NCBI RefSeq assembly: GCF_019749255.1
Contig: NZ_JACWFH010000030.1
Coordinates: 24,317-88,316 of the forward strand
Direction of reading: 5' to 3'
Length of the DNA stretch: 64,000 nt
From: Mesobacillus maritimus
GTDB taxonomy: Bacteria > Bacillota > Bacilli > Bacillales > Cytobacillaceae
Shown: positions 25,645-34,236 of the stretch, piece by piece
Numbering within the stretch: position 1 is the first letter of the stretch
Layout of the letters: every line of letters begins with the position of its first letter
Position numbers and translations under genes: made by a program
Notes under the pieces: generated by a model
What the model was told of the DNA's origin: nothing
Seen by the model: the letters and a program-made list of their open reading frames with translations, nothing else
Database searches by the model: none

Positions 25645-26556
25645 TTATCGAGCTTCGTAGACTTCTAAATTAGCATATATGGTGCCGATAACAGGCGTGC
25701 GAAGTTGTTTCACTTTTGCAATTTGTAATAGGTAACCAAAAAAGTGTTCAGCTTCTGTCTTTAAGCCTTTTTCCATATCGCGCTGAAGCGAGGATTTCAT
25801 GTTGTATCCCATCTGCATGATTTTATCCATTTGGCTAGCCTCAATCCCTTCAGCAAGTGGTGCCTCAACGCTTCGCATTACGTTGCCGACCTCTTCGAGT
25901 AAAGTTTGAATAGTTTCGACTCCATACTCTTGATCACGGATTGGCCCAATTGGAGCCCGGAAAATAGAAGTTACGCCACTAAGAGTAGCGATAAACTGGT
26001 ATTTATGCCACATATCCTGCTCGATATTCTCTGAAAGACGGAAACTAGCTTTTGTTCCTTGGAAAGTTGATTCGAGTTTTTTAATTCTTTCTGTCTGCTC
26101 CCCTGAGAACTCACCAAAGACTAAATCGTGAATTGGGCTCGTTTGAACGACTGTCCCTTTCTCATCAAGAGTTGTTTCAATAAAGCATAACCCACCAATA
26201 ACGCTCTCATCCCCAAATACTGCTCTGAGTTCATCTACATGAGCAATACCATTTAAGAGTGGTAAGATCATGGTGTTTTCTGTGACATAAGGTTTCATGC
26301 CTTCAATCGCACCCTGTAAATGATAGGCTTTCGTTGATAACAAGATGACATCGAAAGGCTCTGCGGGTTCTCCGCTTACTATGGTTTTCGGTTTAAACTC
26401 CATATTTCCGTGAACACTCTCAATCACTAGTCCGGTCTCATCTAGTTGTTGCTTTCTATTTTGGCGGACAAGGAAAGTGACGTCTTCGCCTTTTTCTACT
26501 AGACGACCACCAAAATAACCACCAATACCACCTGCACCAACAATTAATACTCTCAT
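25645..26556 (-). CDS. 2-dehydropantoate 2-reductase family protein (PanE/ApbA)
   Basis: A 303-residue NADPH-dependent reductase. The N-terminal Rossmann motif GAGGIGG is at residues 7-13; STKAYH and LLNGI supply the conserved Lys and Asn, and DMWHKYQF the second Lys of the family; the C-terminal helical domain is complete. The standard reaction is ketopantoate to pantoate for coenzyme A synthesis. Bacilli often carry several paralogues acting on other 2-keto acids, and no panB/panC lies nearby, so the exact substrate is open. Confidence 0.83.
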   Translation of the reverse strand: MRVLIVGAGGIGGYFGGRLVEKGEDVTFLVRQNRKQQLDETGLVIESVHGNMEFKPKTIVSGEPAEPFDVILLSTKAYHLQGAIEGMKPYVTENTMILPLLNGIAHVDELRAVFGDESVIGGLCFIETTLDEKGTVVQTSPIHDLVFGEFSGEQTERIKKLESTFQGTKASFRLSENIEQDMWHKYQFIATLSGVTSIFRAPIGPIRDQEYGVETIQTLLEEVGNVMRSVEAPLAEGIEASQMDKIMQMGYNMKSSLQRDMEKGLKTEAEHFFGYLLQIAKVKQLRTPVIGTIYANLEVYEAR

Positions 26557-26683
26557 AGAAAATAGCCTCCTTATGCAATCATTCTCTTATTCAAATTTAC
26601 TTTATCAGACATGTATCTGTTTATAATTTACCATTTTAAGGGTTTTGTTGCTTTAGTTTAAACTAAAAGGAATTTCAGCTAAT

Positions 26684-26724
26684 AAAAGAAGTGCACGCAT
26701 TTCAATCCGCGTGCACTTCTTTTT
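26684..26724 (-). terminator. Terminator of the cstA unit
   Basis: Perfect 15-bp stem AAAAGAAGTGCACGC/GCGTGCACTTCTTTT, loop about 10 bases, with T/A-rich flank on the minus strand. Confidence 0.85.
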
Positions 26725-26725
26725 A

Positions 26726-26872
26726 CTAAATGAGAGCAATCCCAAGCGCTCCGGCAATAATCAAGAGGCTGATGATTTTGACGAAAAGGGGAAGGGTGTC
26801 CTTGCCCTTTTCGTTTATCTTTTTCTCTTCCTCATTGACCACCTTGCGATATTCCAGACTGCAGCAACTCAT
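26726..26872 (-). CDS. Small single-TM protein coupled to cstA
   Basis: A 48-residue protein, MSCCSLEYRKVVNEEEKK..., with a vicinal Cys pair at residues 3-4, a charged middle, and one membrane helix near the C-terminus (LFVKIISLLIIAGALGIALI). Its ATG shares one base with the cstA stop (TAATG), so it should be translated by re-initiation. A terminator follows at once. It is not similar to the YbdD/YjiX small proteins of enteric CstA/BtsT operons as far as I can judge, but occupies the same position. Function unknown; an accessory subunit of the CstA carrier is the natural guess. Confidence 0.65.
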   Translation of the reverse strand: MSCCSLEYRKVVNEEEKKINEKGKDTLPLFVKIISLLIIAGALGIALI

Positions 26873-28323
26873 TAGGCAACCTTGTTCCAGTTTGAGATAT
26901 CCTCTTCAAGTGGAAGATTATTTGCACGGTTTTTCTTAGCTGCTACGAAGAAGAGGACAACGAGTATTGCGGATCCGATAAATCCACCAATCCAAGAAGC
27001 ATTCATGGATAAGCCAAAACCAATTTGTGCATTTAAGATATAAGTGATAACCATGACTAACATAAATGTTCCCGGAATAAGTGGGATAAAATAGTTTTTC
27101 TTAGCAATATACAAGTACATTGCACCCACAAATAGGGCAATAACAGCTGTAGCTTGGTTCGCCCAGCTAAAGTATCTCCATAAAATGTTAAAGTCAATTT
27201 GTGTTAGGACAATCGAAACTGCGAATAATGGAACGGCAATCCATAGACGGCTGCTAATTTTCTTCTGTGCAATATTTAAATATTCCGCGATAATCATACG
27301 AGCGCTACGGAAGGCAGTGTCTCCAGATGTAATTGGAAGAACGACTACTCCAAGGATAGCTAATGTACCACCGATTGCACCAAGCATTGTAGTAGATACT
27401 TCACTTACAACTGCTCCAGGACCACCAGCTGCTAATACTTCATTTAAGCCACCATAACCGTCAAATAAACTCATTGCGGCTGCAGCCCAAATCATAGCAA
27501 TAATACCTTCTGCAATCATCATACCGTAGAAAATTTTACGACCTTGCTTTTCCTTTTGTGTAGTACGTGAAATGATTGGTGTTTGTGTTGCATGGAAACC
27601 TGAAAGTGCTCCACATGTAATCGTAAAGAAGATTAATGGGAAGATTGGTGCATTATCAGGGTGGAAATTACTTAATGAAATTTCAGGAATCGGTGCTCCT
27701 GTTACGACAAGTGCGACACCTACTCCCACAGCACTGATGATTAATAATGCTCCAAAGTATGGATATAGGCGACCGATGATTTTATCAACTGGTAAAAGTG
27801 TAGCCAGAATATAATATACAAAGATAGCGGCGATAAGGATGCCTAGTGCTACTTTCCCGTCCATAAGAACATGAAGTAAGCTAGCTGGAGTAGAAACGAA
27901 TACTGTACCAACTAGTAATAGTAGAAGGACAGCAAATGCATTAACAACGTGCTTCATGACCTTACCTAAAAACTTACTTGCCAGTTCCGGTAAGTGGGCA
28001 CCACGGTTACGGATGGAAATCATCCCAGTAAGATAATCGTGAACAGCACCAGCGAAAATACAGCCAATAACGATCCAAATGAATGCTACAGGTCCGTAAA
28101 GCGCTCCCATAATTGGTCCAAAAATTGGTCCTGTACCAGCAATATTTAATAGCTGAATCAAGGAGTTCTTTGATGTGCTCATCGGGATGTAATCGACGCC
28201 ATCACCATTTACGTAAGCAGGTGTGGTACGTTCTTCTTTCACCCCAAACACTTTCTCAATAAATTTACCATAAGTAAAATAACCAATAATTAAAAGGGCA
28301 ATCCCTGCTAAAAATGTATACAT
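26872..28323 (-). CDS. cstA: CstA family carbon-starvation transporter (pyruvate/peptide)
   Basis: A 483-residue membrane protein with about 14 helices, matching the CstA family: NIAGTGPIFGPIMGALYGP, GAVHDYLTGMISIRNRG, TCGALSGFHATQTPIISRT and VLPITSGDTAFRSARMI are family hallmarks. It is of the shorter Gram-positive type. CstA/BtsT proteins import pyruvate or peptides on carbon limitation. A LytS/LytT-type system follows upstream in the same orientation, as BtsS/BtsR regulate BtsT in E. coli. A cre-like site lies at the probable transcription start. Confidence 0.9.
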   Translation of the reverse strand: MYTFLAGIALLIIGYFTYGKFIEKVFGVKEERTTPAYVNGDGVDYIPMSTSKNSLIQLLNIAGTGPIFGPIMGALYGPVAFIWIVIGCIFAGAVHDYLTGMISIRNRGAHLPELASKFLGKVMKHVVNAFAVLLLLLVGTVFVSTPASLLHVLMDGKVALGILIAAIFVYYILATLLPVDKIIGRLYPYFGALLIISAVGVGVALVVTGAPIPEISLSNFHPDNAPIFPLIFFTITCGALSGFHATQTPIISRTTQKEKQGRKIFYGMMIAEGIIAMIWAAAAMSLFDGYGGLNEVLAAGGPGAVVSEVSTTMLGAIGGTLAILGVVVLPITSGDTAFRSARMIIAEYLNIAQKKISSRLWIAVPLFAVSIVLTQIDFNILWRYFSWANQATAVIALFVGAMYLYIAKKNYFIPLIPGTFMLVMVITYILNAQIGFGLSMNASWIGGFIGSAILVVLFFVAAKKNRANNLPLEEDISNWNKVA

Positions 28324-28352
28324 CTGTGTTCCCCCTTTGTCCTGTAAGTAAA

Positions 28353-28366
28353 TGAATGCGTTTACA
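28353..28366. promoter_or_regulatory. cre-like site (CcpA) at the cstA promoter
   Basis: TGAATGCGTTTACA matches the consensus TGWAANCGNTNWCA with one mismatch. It lies 30 bases before the cstA ATG, just downstream of a TATACT -10 (28372-28377 on the minus strand), where CcpA would repress. No good -35 is present, in keeping with activator (response regulator) dependence. Confidence 0.6.
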
Positions 28367-28516
28367 TTACTAGTATAAGAGAGTTGTAGACGAATAGGGG
28401 GATTTCAGTTTATTAAGTCGAAAATTAGGGTTAACATGCTTTATTTTAAGAGTAAGATGCATTCGTCAAGGGTGAAAATGTGACAGATTATCAAATTATG
28501 GTTTCAGGAGCTTTCA

Positions 28517-29248
28517 TTAAATCTCTAACCTTGACCGTAGAGCTTTAACATAATTTCGGCTAACGGATAGTAAATCTTCTTTGCCTTCAATTTCCAGATG
28601 ATAAGCACCATTAAACCAAGGCGTAAGACGAGTTACGTGTTCAAGATTGACTAAATAGCTTTTATGGATGCGGAAAAAGCTATAACTAGTAAGTCGACTT
28701 TCTAAGTCTTTTAGTGGAGTTTTGATTTCAAATTCATCTTTTTTGGTGATGATTTTCGTCACCTTTTCCTCCCTGAACATATAAAGAATCTCCTTTGGTT
28801 CTAGGTAAAAAATTTCTCCCTCCGATTCTACTGCTAGCTTTGCAGCAGCCTTCCCAACATCATAACCAACTGGAGTGGTGAACTTCTTCTCAATTCTTTC
28901 AACCGTTTCCTGTAATAGCTCCTCGTCATAGGGTTTTAATAGATAGTCAATGGCATCGTAGCGGAATGCCTCTGCAGCAAATTGTGGGTACGCTGTTGTA
29001 AACACAACTAATGGCGGTTTTTTAAATTCCATTAATGCCTTTGCGGCAGCCATACCATTCATTTTAGGCATCTCCACATCTAGGAATACAACATCTGGTT
29101 GGAGCTGAAGGGTTTTCATAATGGCCGTCTCCCCAGATTCAGCCTCTCCGACAATCTGAATAGAAGGGTAGGATTGCAATAAATGCTTTAATTCATCACG
29201 GCTATAGCGTTCATCATCAACTATTAATGTTTTTATGGTTGTTTCCAT
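28517..29248 (-). CDS. LytTR family response regulator
   Basis: A 243-residue protein: CheY-like receiver (phospho-acceptor D57 in VVFLDVEMPKMNG, acidic pair D11-D12) and a C-terminal LytTR DNA-binding domain (about 140-243, with FFRIHKSYLVNLEHV). It directly follows the LytS-type kinase gene (stop and start adjacent, AAAGGTGG inside the kinase end). cstA lies 193 bases downstream in the same orientation. Likely target: the cstA promoter. Confidence 0.9.
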   Translation of the reverse strand: METTIKTLIVDDERYSRDELKHLLQSYPSIQIVGEAESGETAIMKTLQLQPDVVFLDVEMPKMNGMAAAKALMEFKKPPLVVFTTAYPQFAAEAFRYDAIDYLLKPYDEELLQETVERIEKKFTTPVGYDVGKAAAKLAVESEGEIFYLEPKEILYMFREEKVTKIITKKDEFEIKTPLKDLESRLTSYSFFRIHKSYLVNLEHVTRLTPWFNGAYHLEIEGKEDLLSVSRNYVKALRSRLEI

Positions 29249-30988
29249 TTATTTTGCCACCTTTACATAGGGGATAGAAAAGGCAATTTCCGTACCATTT
29301 TCTATGTCACTTTTTATCTTAAGAGCAGCTTCTTCTCCGTATGTCATGGTGAGTCTTCGGTTGACATTAAAGAGGGCCATTCCTGTTCCTTTCTCAGAAT
29401 GGAGGAGCTCTTTGCCAATCTGCTCAGCACGTTCCTTACTCATTCCTTGACCATTATCGGTTACTTTAACAAAGATTGACTCATTCCTTTTTTTAACCAT
29501 TACCTGAATGATGCAGTTGTATTCTTTATTTTTAAAACCATGTTTAATTGAGTTTTCAATAATAGGCTGCAGGGTCAGCGGTGGAATGTTCTGTAACAGT
29601 GCTTCTCCATCAATATCATATAGTACTTCTAACTTATCGACAAACCGAGCTTCTTCAATGGTTAAATAGGCCTTTGTATGTTTGATCTCTTGTTCAAGTG
29701 TCGTTACACTATGTGTGGTCACAGTAAGGTTTTGACGTAAAAAGTGTGATAGAGATACGAGTAATTTTCGTGCCTTTGTAGGGTCAAGACGAATAAGCGA
29801 AACAATCGTGTTTAATGAATTGAAAAGGAAGTGTGGACTGATTTGGGCTTGAAGTGCCATGACTTCAGCTTCTTTAGCCAATTGATAGGCACGATCTGCC
29901 TCGGCAATCTCGAGTTGATTACTAATCATCATACTGAGACCTGAAATAAGCTCCATTACCACATTGTTGATTTCCTTTTCAGAACGAAAATAGAATTTCA
30001 ATGTACCGATTGGTTTTCCACGTAATTTTAGTGGTGCGATGATCGCCGCACCAAGAGGGCAACCCTTTTCTCGGCATTGAATGGATTCTTGATTGGCGAC
30101 AATTATTTCATTTCTATGGATGGCACCCAATGTAATTTGTGTTTGGATGGGGCTTTCAGAACGATGATGGTCGTTCCCAAGTCCTACGTGTGCTAAAATA
30201 TCGGTCATATTTGTCATCGCAACAGCACTCGCCTTAATCTCTTTATGTAAAATTTGACAAACTGCCTCTGCAGACTGAGGATTCATTCCATTTCGTAGGT
30301 GAGCAAGTGTTTGATCTGCAATCCTAAGGATTTTTTGTGCTTGGACGGCAACGACTTTCTCTTCTTCATTAACGACATTTCGAATGACAAGTAGAAATAG
30401 TGCACACCCGAGCCCATTTGCGATAATCATTGGTAAGCCTATAATTTCAACCAAGGTCCATGCTTGTTCGAATGGGCGAGATAGCAGCAAAATAATGAGC
30501 ATCTGGATTGCTTCAGCTAATGCGCCAATAATTAGAGCGGACTTGAGTTTTATATGCTGATGTTTTTTATGGAAATAACCTGCTAAAACACCTGCAATAA
30601 TCGATGCAAGTCCACAGGCAAGGGCGGTAAACCCACCTAACGTAAACCGGTGAATACCGGCAATTAAACCAGCACCAATTCCGACTTTGTATCCTCCAAG
30701 TAATCCTGCAATCACAACACCAATCACACGTGAGTTGGCGATTGCTTCATCTGCAGATAGGTCTGAAGTCCAGCGGCTAAAATGTAGGCTTTCTGTGCTC
30801 AAGCTAAGTCCGGTATAGGTGCCGATAATTCCAAAAAAGCCAAAAAAGAGAATCGCTGTATATTGTTGATTCCGTTTTAGCTGTTCCTGATAAATCATAT
30901 CTCTAAAGAATTGAAACCTTGTTAAAATAAAGGCAATCGTAACGATAATCCCGAGCCGTTCAACCATTGTAGTTAGAAGTTCAAACAT
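29249..30988 (-). CDS. LytS/BtsS-type sensor histidine kinase
   Basis: A 579-residue sensor. Residues 1-205 are a 5TM-5TMR_LYT membrane domain with about six helices; 220-355 is GAF-like and contains CREKGCPLGAAI; the His_kinase domain has the phospho-acceptor in SPHFLFNSLN (about 383-392) and the HATPase domain has N-box PIIENSIKHGF and G-box DNGQGMS. In E. coli BtsS binds pyruvate. The two cysteines in CREKGC lie in the GAF-like part and could be redox- or ligand-related. Operon with the LytTR regulator. Confidence 0.9.
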   Translation of the reverse strand: MFELLTTMVERLGIIVTIAFILTRFQFFRDMIYQEQLKRNQQYTAILFFGFFGIIGTYTGLSLSTESLHFSRWTSDLSADEAIANSRVIGVVIAGLLGGYKVGIGAGLIAGIHRFTLGGFTALACGLASIIAGVLAGYFHKKHQHIKLKSALIIGALAEAIQMLIILLLSRPFEQAWTLVEIIGLPMIIANGLGCALFLLVIRNVVNEEEKVVAVQAQKILRIADQTLAHLRNGMNPQSAEAVCQILHKEIKASAVAMTNMTDILAHVGLGNDHHRSESPIQTQITLGAIHRNEIIVANQESIQCREKGCPLGAAIIAPLKLRGKPIGTLKFYFRSEKEINNVVMELISGLSMMISNQLEIAEADRAYQLAKEAEVMALQAQISPHFLFNSLNTIVSLIRLDPTKARKLLVSLSHFLRQNLTVTTHSVTTLEQEIKHTKAYLTIEEARFVDKLEVLYDIDGEALLQNIPPLTLQPIIENSIKHGFKNKEYNCIIQVMVKKRNESIFVKVTDNGQGMSKERAEQIGKELLHSEKGTGMALFNVNRRLTMTYGEEAALKIKSDIENGTEIAFSIPYVKVAK

Positions 30989-31063
30989 ATAGAAGCTCCT
31001 TTAACCCTTGAGACATAGAATCTTTAAGCTCATTTTATGCTAACACTTCTTATTTTGAAAGGA

Positions 31064-31132
31064 CAAAAAGTGCCTTCCTCCCGGTTGAGCAATGCGTTGA
31101 AGCATCGCCTCACCGGGGAAGGCACCTTTTTA
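31064..31132 (-). terminator. Terminator after the DUF4097 gene
   Basis: Long stem built on AAAAAGTGCCTTCC and GGAAGGCACCTTTT with a branched, GC-rich interior (CCGGTGAGGCGATGC and its partial complement); T-run on the minus strand. Confidence 0.8.
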
Positions 31133-31993
31133 ATGTAGCCGTATGTTTCCGCTTGAAACCTTTATATCTAATTCGTATTTACCTGTGCCGTGTTTGCCTT
31201 CTAAACGGTTTTTGCTTATCTGTTCATCTTTTAGGTCAAATTCAGAGCTGATTGTTCCACTACTAGTTTTCCCCTTTAAAGTGAAACTAGCATCATCTGG
31301 CAAGTCAAGATTAATCCTTCCTGAACTAGCTTTGGCGCTTGAGTTTCCAGTTAATTCATCGATTTGAATATTCATTTCTCCAGAAGAAACTTCAGCATCA
31401 ACTGCCCCAGAATAGTGGGTGATGTTCAATTTCCCTGAGCTCAAATCAAACGAACCAGTATTGGCCTGAACTGCATCAACTTTTACAGAACCAGATGATC
31501 CTTTATGATCAATCTCATTCGCAGTAATATGACTAAGCTCTATCTTGCCAGAGCTGATATTGATTCCTAATTCATCGAGCTCCATTGGATTTTCTTTTGA
31601 AGGTCCCGAAAACTCTAATGTTCCCGAACCTACTTTCAGTTCCATGTTGCGATTATAGTCTTCAGGGATGAAAATCTTTAAATCAGCTTTTCGATTAAAA
31701 CTGAAAAAGTTAAATTTTGGCCCTTTGACATCTACTTTTATTGTATCTCCATCCTGATCAATGTTTACAGTGCCTTTCCCGTCATAGTCGACAGTAAGAT
31801 CGTCTCTATCTTCAGGAATAATGGTTGTAGGAACACTTGTAGTTTGAACCTCAATGCTGTCAATTTTTCCTGTGATTTTGGCAGATTGATTGTTAGCGGT
31901 GTTAAAACCTAACCAATTAAAAACTGGGAAATTTGAGAATATAAGGTATACCCCCGTAATCACCAAAAAAATAACGAGTATTCTTTTTATCAT
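31130..31993 (-). CDS. DUF4097 family beta-strand repeat protein
   Basis: A 287-residue protein with one N-terminal membrane helix (ILVIFLVITGVYLIFSNF) and a long right-handed beta-solenoid-like region with the repeat SSGKIEL / SSGSVKV / SSGKLNI / SSGEMNI / SSGRINL / SSGNIRL, spaced by about 20 residues. This is the DUF4097 fold seen in LiaG and YvlB of Bacillus envelope-stress operons. ATG at 31993 is preferred over GTG 32002 because GGAG lies 8 bases upstream. It appears to be a single gene; role probably at the cell envelope. Confidence 0.82.
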   Translation of the reverse strand: MIKRILVIFLVITGVYLIFSNFPVFNWLGFNTANNQSAKITGKIDSIEVQTTSVPTTIIPEDRDDLTVDYDGKGTVNIDQDGDTIKVDVKGPKFNFFSFNRKADLKIFIPEDYNRNMELKVGSGTLEFSGPSKENPMELDELGINISSGKIELSHITANEIDHKGSSGSVKVDAVQANTGSFDLSSGKLNITHYSGAVDAEVSSGEMNIQIDELTGNSSAKASSGRINLDLPDDASFTLKGKTSSGTISSEFDLKDEQISKNRLEGKHGTGKYELDIKVSSGNIRLH

Positions 31994-32157
31994 TTCTTCC
32001 ACTCCATTTCATTTGCTTTCCGGATTTTCTTTCTTGATACCATCATATTCTAGATAACAAAATCCCTCAATGAACTACAGATTGAATTACTGTCAGACTT
32101 AAGACCGAAACAGAGTAGACCCTTCTGGTGTAGTCTTTAAGGAATCAGGAGCGGGGA

Positions 32158-32222
32158 GCTTTTTTTAAAAAAAGAGTACCTAACTCGATTTCCCTTATGA
32201 AGGAACGAATTAGGTACTCTGT
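32158..32222 (-). terminator. Terminator of the DUF438-MIP18 unit
   Basis: Stem AGAGTACCTAA...TTAGGTACTCT closed further by CGA/TCG pairs; on the minus strand it ends in CTCTTTTTTT. Confidence 0.85.
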
Positions 32223-32236
32223 TATTTATTCTATGA

Positions 32237-32551
32237 TTAACTTGGAATTCCGAGTGCAATCTTTGCGTAGCGCGACATCCGATCCTTAGACCAAGCAGGG
32301 GACCAGACGATATCGATTTTAATATCTTTTAATTCTTTAATGTTAGCAGAAAGCTTCATATGGGCATCTGTCATAATCTGTGGTGCCATTGGGCACCCCA
32401 TCGATGTCATCGTCATATTGATTTGGACGTTGTTTTCGGCATCTAAAATAACATCATAGATAAGACCTAAGTTGACGATATCAATTCCAAGTTCAGGGTC
32501 CAATACTTCTTCAAGAACTTCATAAATTCTTTCTGTTAGTTCATTATTCAT
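32237..32551 (-). CDS. MIP18 family Fe-S assembly factor (YitW/PaaD-like)
   Basis: A 104-residue DUF59/MIP18 domain protein. The DPELGIDIVNLGLIYDV motif and the reactive Cys in TSMGCPMAP are present. Such proteins (SufT, YitW) help maturation of Fe-S proteins in the cytoplasm. It is 78 bases downstream of the DUF438 gene with no terminator between, so both are probably under the Fnr-type promoter. This suggests repair or assembly of Fe-S proteins under low oxygen or nitrosative stress. Confidence 0.87.
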   Translation of the reverse strand: MNNELTERIYEVLEEVLDPELGIDIVNLGLIYDVILDAENNVQINMTMTSMGCPMAPQIMTDAHMKLSANIKELKDIKIDIVWSPAWSKDRMSRYAKIALGIPS

Positions 32552-32629
32552 TTTAACTTCACCTCATTCGTTTTATTGAGTATTAATAGTGTTTAAGATA
32601 AAGTACCCGTAAAAATTGAAAAGAGAGCA

Positions 32630-33859
32630 TTAAGATAAGATTCGTTTTTCGCCTTCGATTGCCTGGATGGGGTCAATGTTCTGAGTGAATTCGAGTGTGC
32701 CCATATATTCACCATGTTCATCTCTTACCGCGAAATAGCGAATATAGACATATTTATCACGGAACTTAATATAGAAATCTTCAACATCCTTATCCCCAGC
32801 TTTGAAATCCCGGAGCAAGTCTTCGACAACATGAACACTTTTAGGTGGGTGACAGTTTTGAACTGTTCTTCCAATAACCGCTTTTGTTCTATGGAAAATG
32901 CGCTCTTTTCCGTGTGAAAAATACCGAACAACATCATCTTGATCAATGAAGGTAATATCTACTGGTAAATGATTTAGCATCAGCTCTAATTGTTTTAAGG
33001 ATAATAGACCCGTTTCCATTTTGATGAAGCCATCGGACGTGCCTGTGGCGTTGATTTCCTTGCGTTCTGGCTTCCAAACACCAGCTGGTCCTGTTAAGCA
33101 ATAGCCGATATCCTCGCCATCGTGGGCCATTTTAACCCATTCATCTTCGGTTAGCGTTTGTAATGCCATAGGGAAAAGGATATTTTCTTCCTTATAAATC
33201 ATTTCACTTGTTTCTTTAATAACGAAGTAAATAGCTGAACTAATCGCTTTTTTGTCGCCGTTGTAGTTGGTTAACTTTTCTTTAGCTCCCTTAATGGCAG
33301 CGCGAATGCCATCATCAACACCCCACATGACTTGAGTGGGTCCCATAATCCCATATTTTTCGAGATAAGGGAAAAGGAGATTTTCTTTGCGTGTGTAATG
33401 CTTATCTACATCATAAAGTAGATTTAAATCTTCAATTAGTTTCATTATATTTTCTTCGCTATCGTCTTTTTCGAAACGCTCTAGGTGGAGTTGCATTTTA
33501 AAGTTTACAAGCATATCAATCTCTTTATTTTCTAGGTTGAAAGTATGGATTGGGTGACCTGGTTGATCTTCTGGTTTTTCAGAACGGTGAATTTCCTCAA
33601 TAGACCCTTTAAAAATAGCGGTATGAACTGAGCAAAGGCGCTGAACTTCAGAAACAGGAATTCCTTCCTCTTCCATTAATGCTTGCTCTAACTGTGAAAT
33701 CTCTGCAACTGTAATATTTCCAACAGCATCTTCAAATTGAGCTTTCACTTCTTCAACGCTTTTGCCATTGTGTAAGTCTTTAATGATTTGCTTTAACATA
33801 TCTTGACGTTCTGTTTTATTTTCGATTACTTGTTCACGATTATTAATGAATTCGCTCAT
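32630..33859 (-). CDS. DUF438/hemerythrin/PAS domain protein
   Basis: A 409-residue protein of three parts: DUF438 (about 15-80, helix with LHNGKSVEEVKAQF), a hemerythrin-like four-helix domain (about 85-235) with likely iron ligands H79, H103, H107, H154 and the E-E-N-ILFP motifs, and a PAS domain (about 290-405, FIDQDDVVRYFSHGKERIFHRT). The hemerythrin part can bind a di-iron site for O2 or NO sensing. It starts an operon with a MIP18 gene. An exact Fnr box sits 41.5 bases upstream of the predicted start of transcription. No output domain is fused. Confidence 0.85.
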   Translation of the reverse strand: MSEFINNREQVIENKTERQDMLKQIIKDLHNGKSVEEVKAQFEDAVGNITVAEISQLEQALMEEEGIPVSEVQRLCSVHTAIFKGSIEEIHRSEKPEDQPGHPIHTFNLENKEIDMLVNFKMQLHLERFEKDDSEENIMKLIEDLNLLYDVDKHYTRKENLLFPYLEKYGIMGPTQVMWGVDDGIRAAIKGAKEKLTNYNGDKKAISSAIYFVIKETSEMIYKEENILFPMALQTLTEDEWVKMAHDGEDIGYCLTGPAGVWKPERKEINATGTSDGFIKMETGLLSLKQLELMLNHLPVDITFIDQDDVVRYFSHGKERIFHRTKAVIGRTVQNCHPPKSVHVVEDLLRDFKAGDKDVEDFYIKFRDKYVYIRYFAVRDEHGEYMGTLEFTQNIDPIQAIEGEKRILS

Positions 33860-33953
33860 ATCAATTCTCCTTTTTTAGAAGACAAGTTTTATATTCAGAG
33901 GTTTATTTTCATGAGGTTTATAGTAAAAATCATTGATAACTTTTCTCATTAAC

Positions 33954-33996
33954 AATGTAACACATCCAAAATCATGGGTTTGTGATATAGGTCACA
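33954..33996 (-). promoter_or_regulatory. Fnr-dependent (class II) promoter of the DUF438 operon
   Basis: TGTGA-TATAGG-TCACA at 33981-33996 is a perfect Fnr/CRP-type dyad. On the minus strand a TACATT -10 occupies 33954-33959, so the start is near 33947 and the dyad is centred at -41.5, the position used by Fnr for activation in Bacillus. No -35 hexamer is visible, as expected. Confidence 0.75.
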
Positions 33997-34187
33997 GGAG
34001 GTGAAAAAGTTACTTAAGTCCTCGTAAACCTGATGGTATAGCGGTTTAAGCCTGTGAAGTCTCGGATTAATGGTCCGATTCACTCGGTAACATCGAGTTT
34101 CTTTCACAAAAACGCCATAGTTTTTCTAGTGCATGTATATATGACTTGAAACGCCTCTCTACCGAGGAATCTGTCGAAGAGGTCATG
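33997..34187. other. Intergenic segment with several short hairpins
   Basis: About 190 bases between the Fnr promoter and the csoR promoter. Short inverted repeats are seen (TAAACC/GGTTTA at about 34035-34062, ACTCG/CGAGT at about 34081-34097). No ORF with a ribosome binding site and no known RNA family is recognised. Confidence 0.35.
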
Positions 34188-34216
34188 TTGAGTACGTCAT
34201 GGGGGTATAGTAAAAT
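34188..34216 (+). promoter_or_regulatory. csoR promoter with CsoR-type operator
   Basis: TTGAGT (34188-34193), 17 bases, TAAAAT (34211-34216). The spacer holds TACGTCATGGGGGTATAGTA, resembling the B. subtilis CsoR operator with its GGGGGTATNGTA half and TAC at the other end. This suggests autorepression relieved by copper. Confidence 0.6.
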
Positions 34217-34236
34217 AAGGGAAAGGAGGTTATAGG

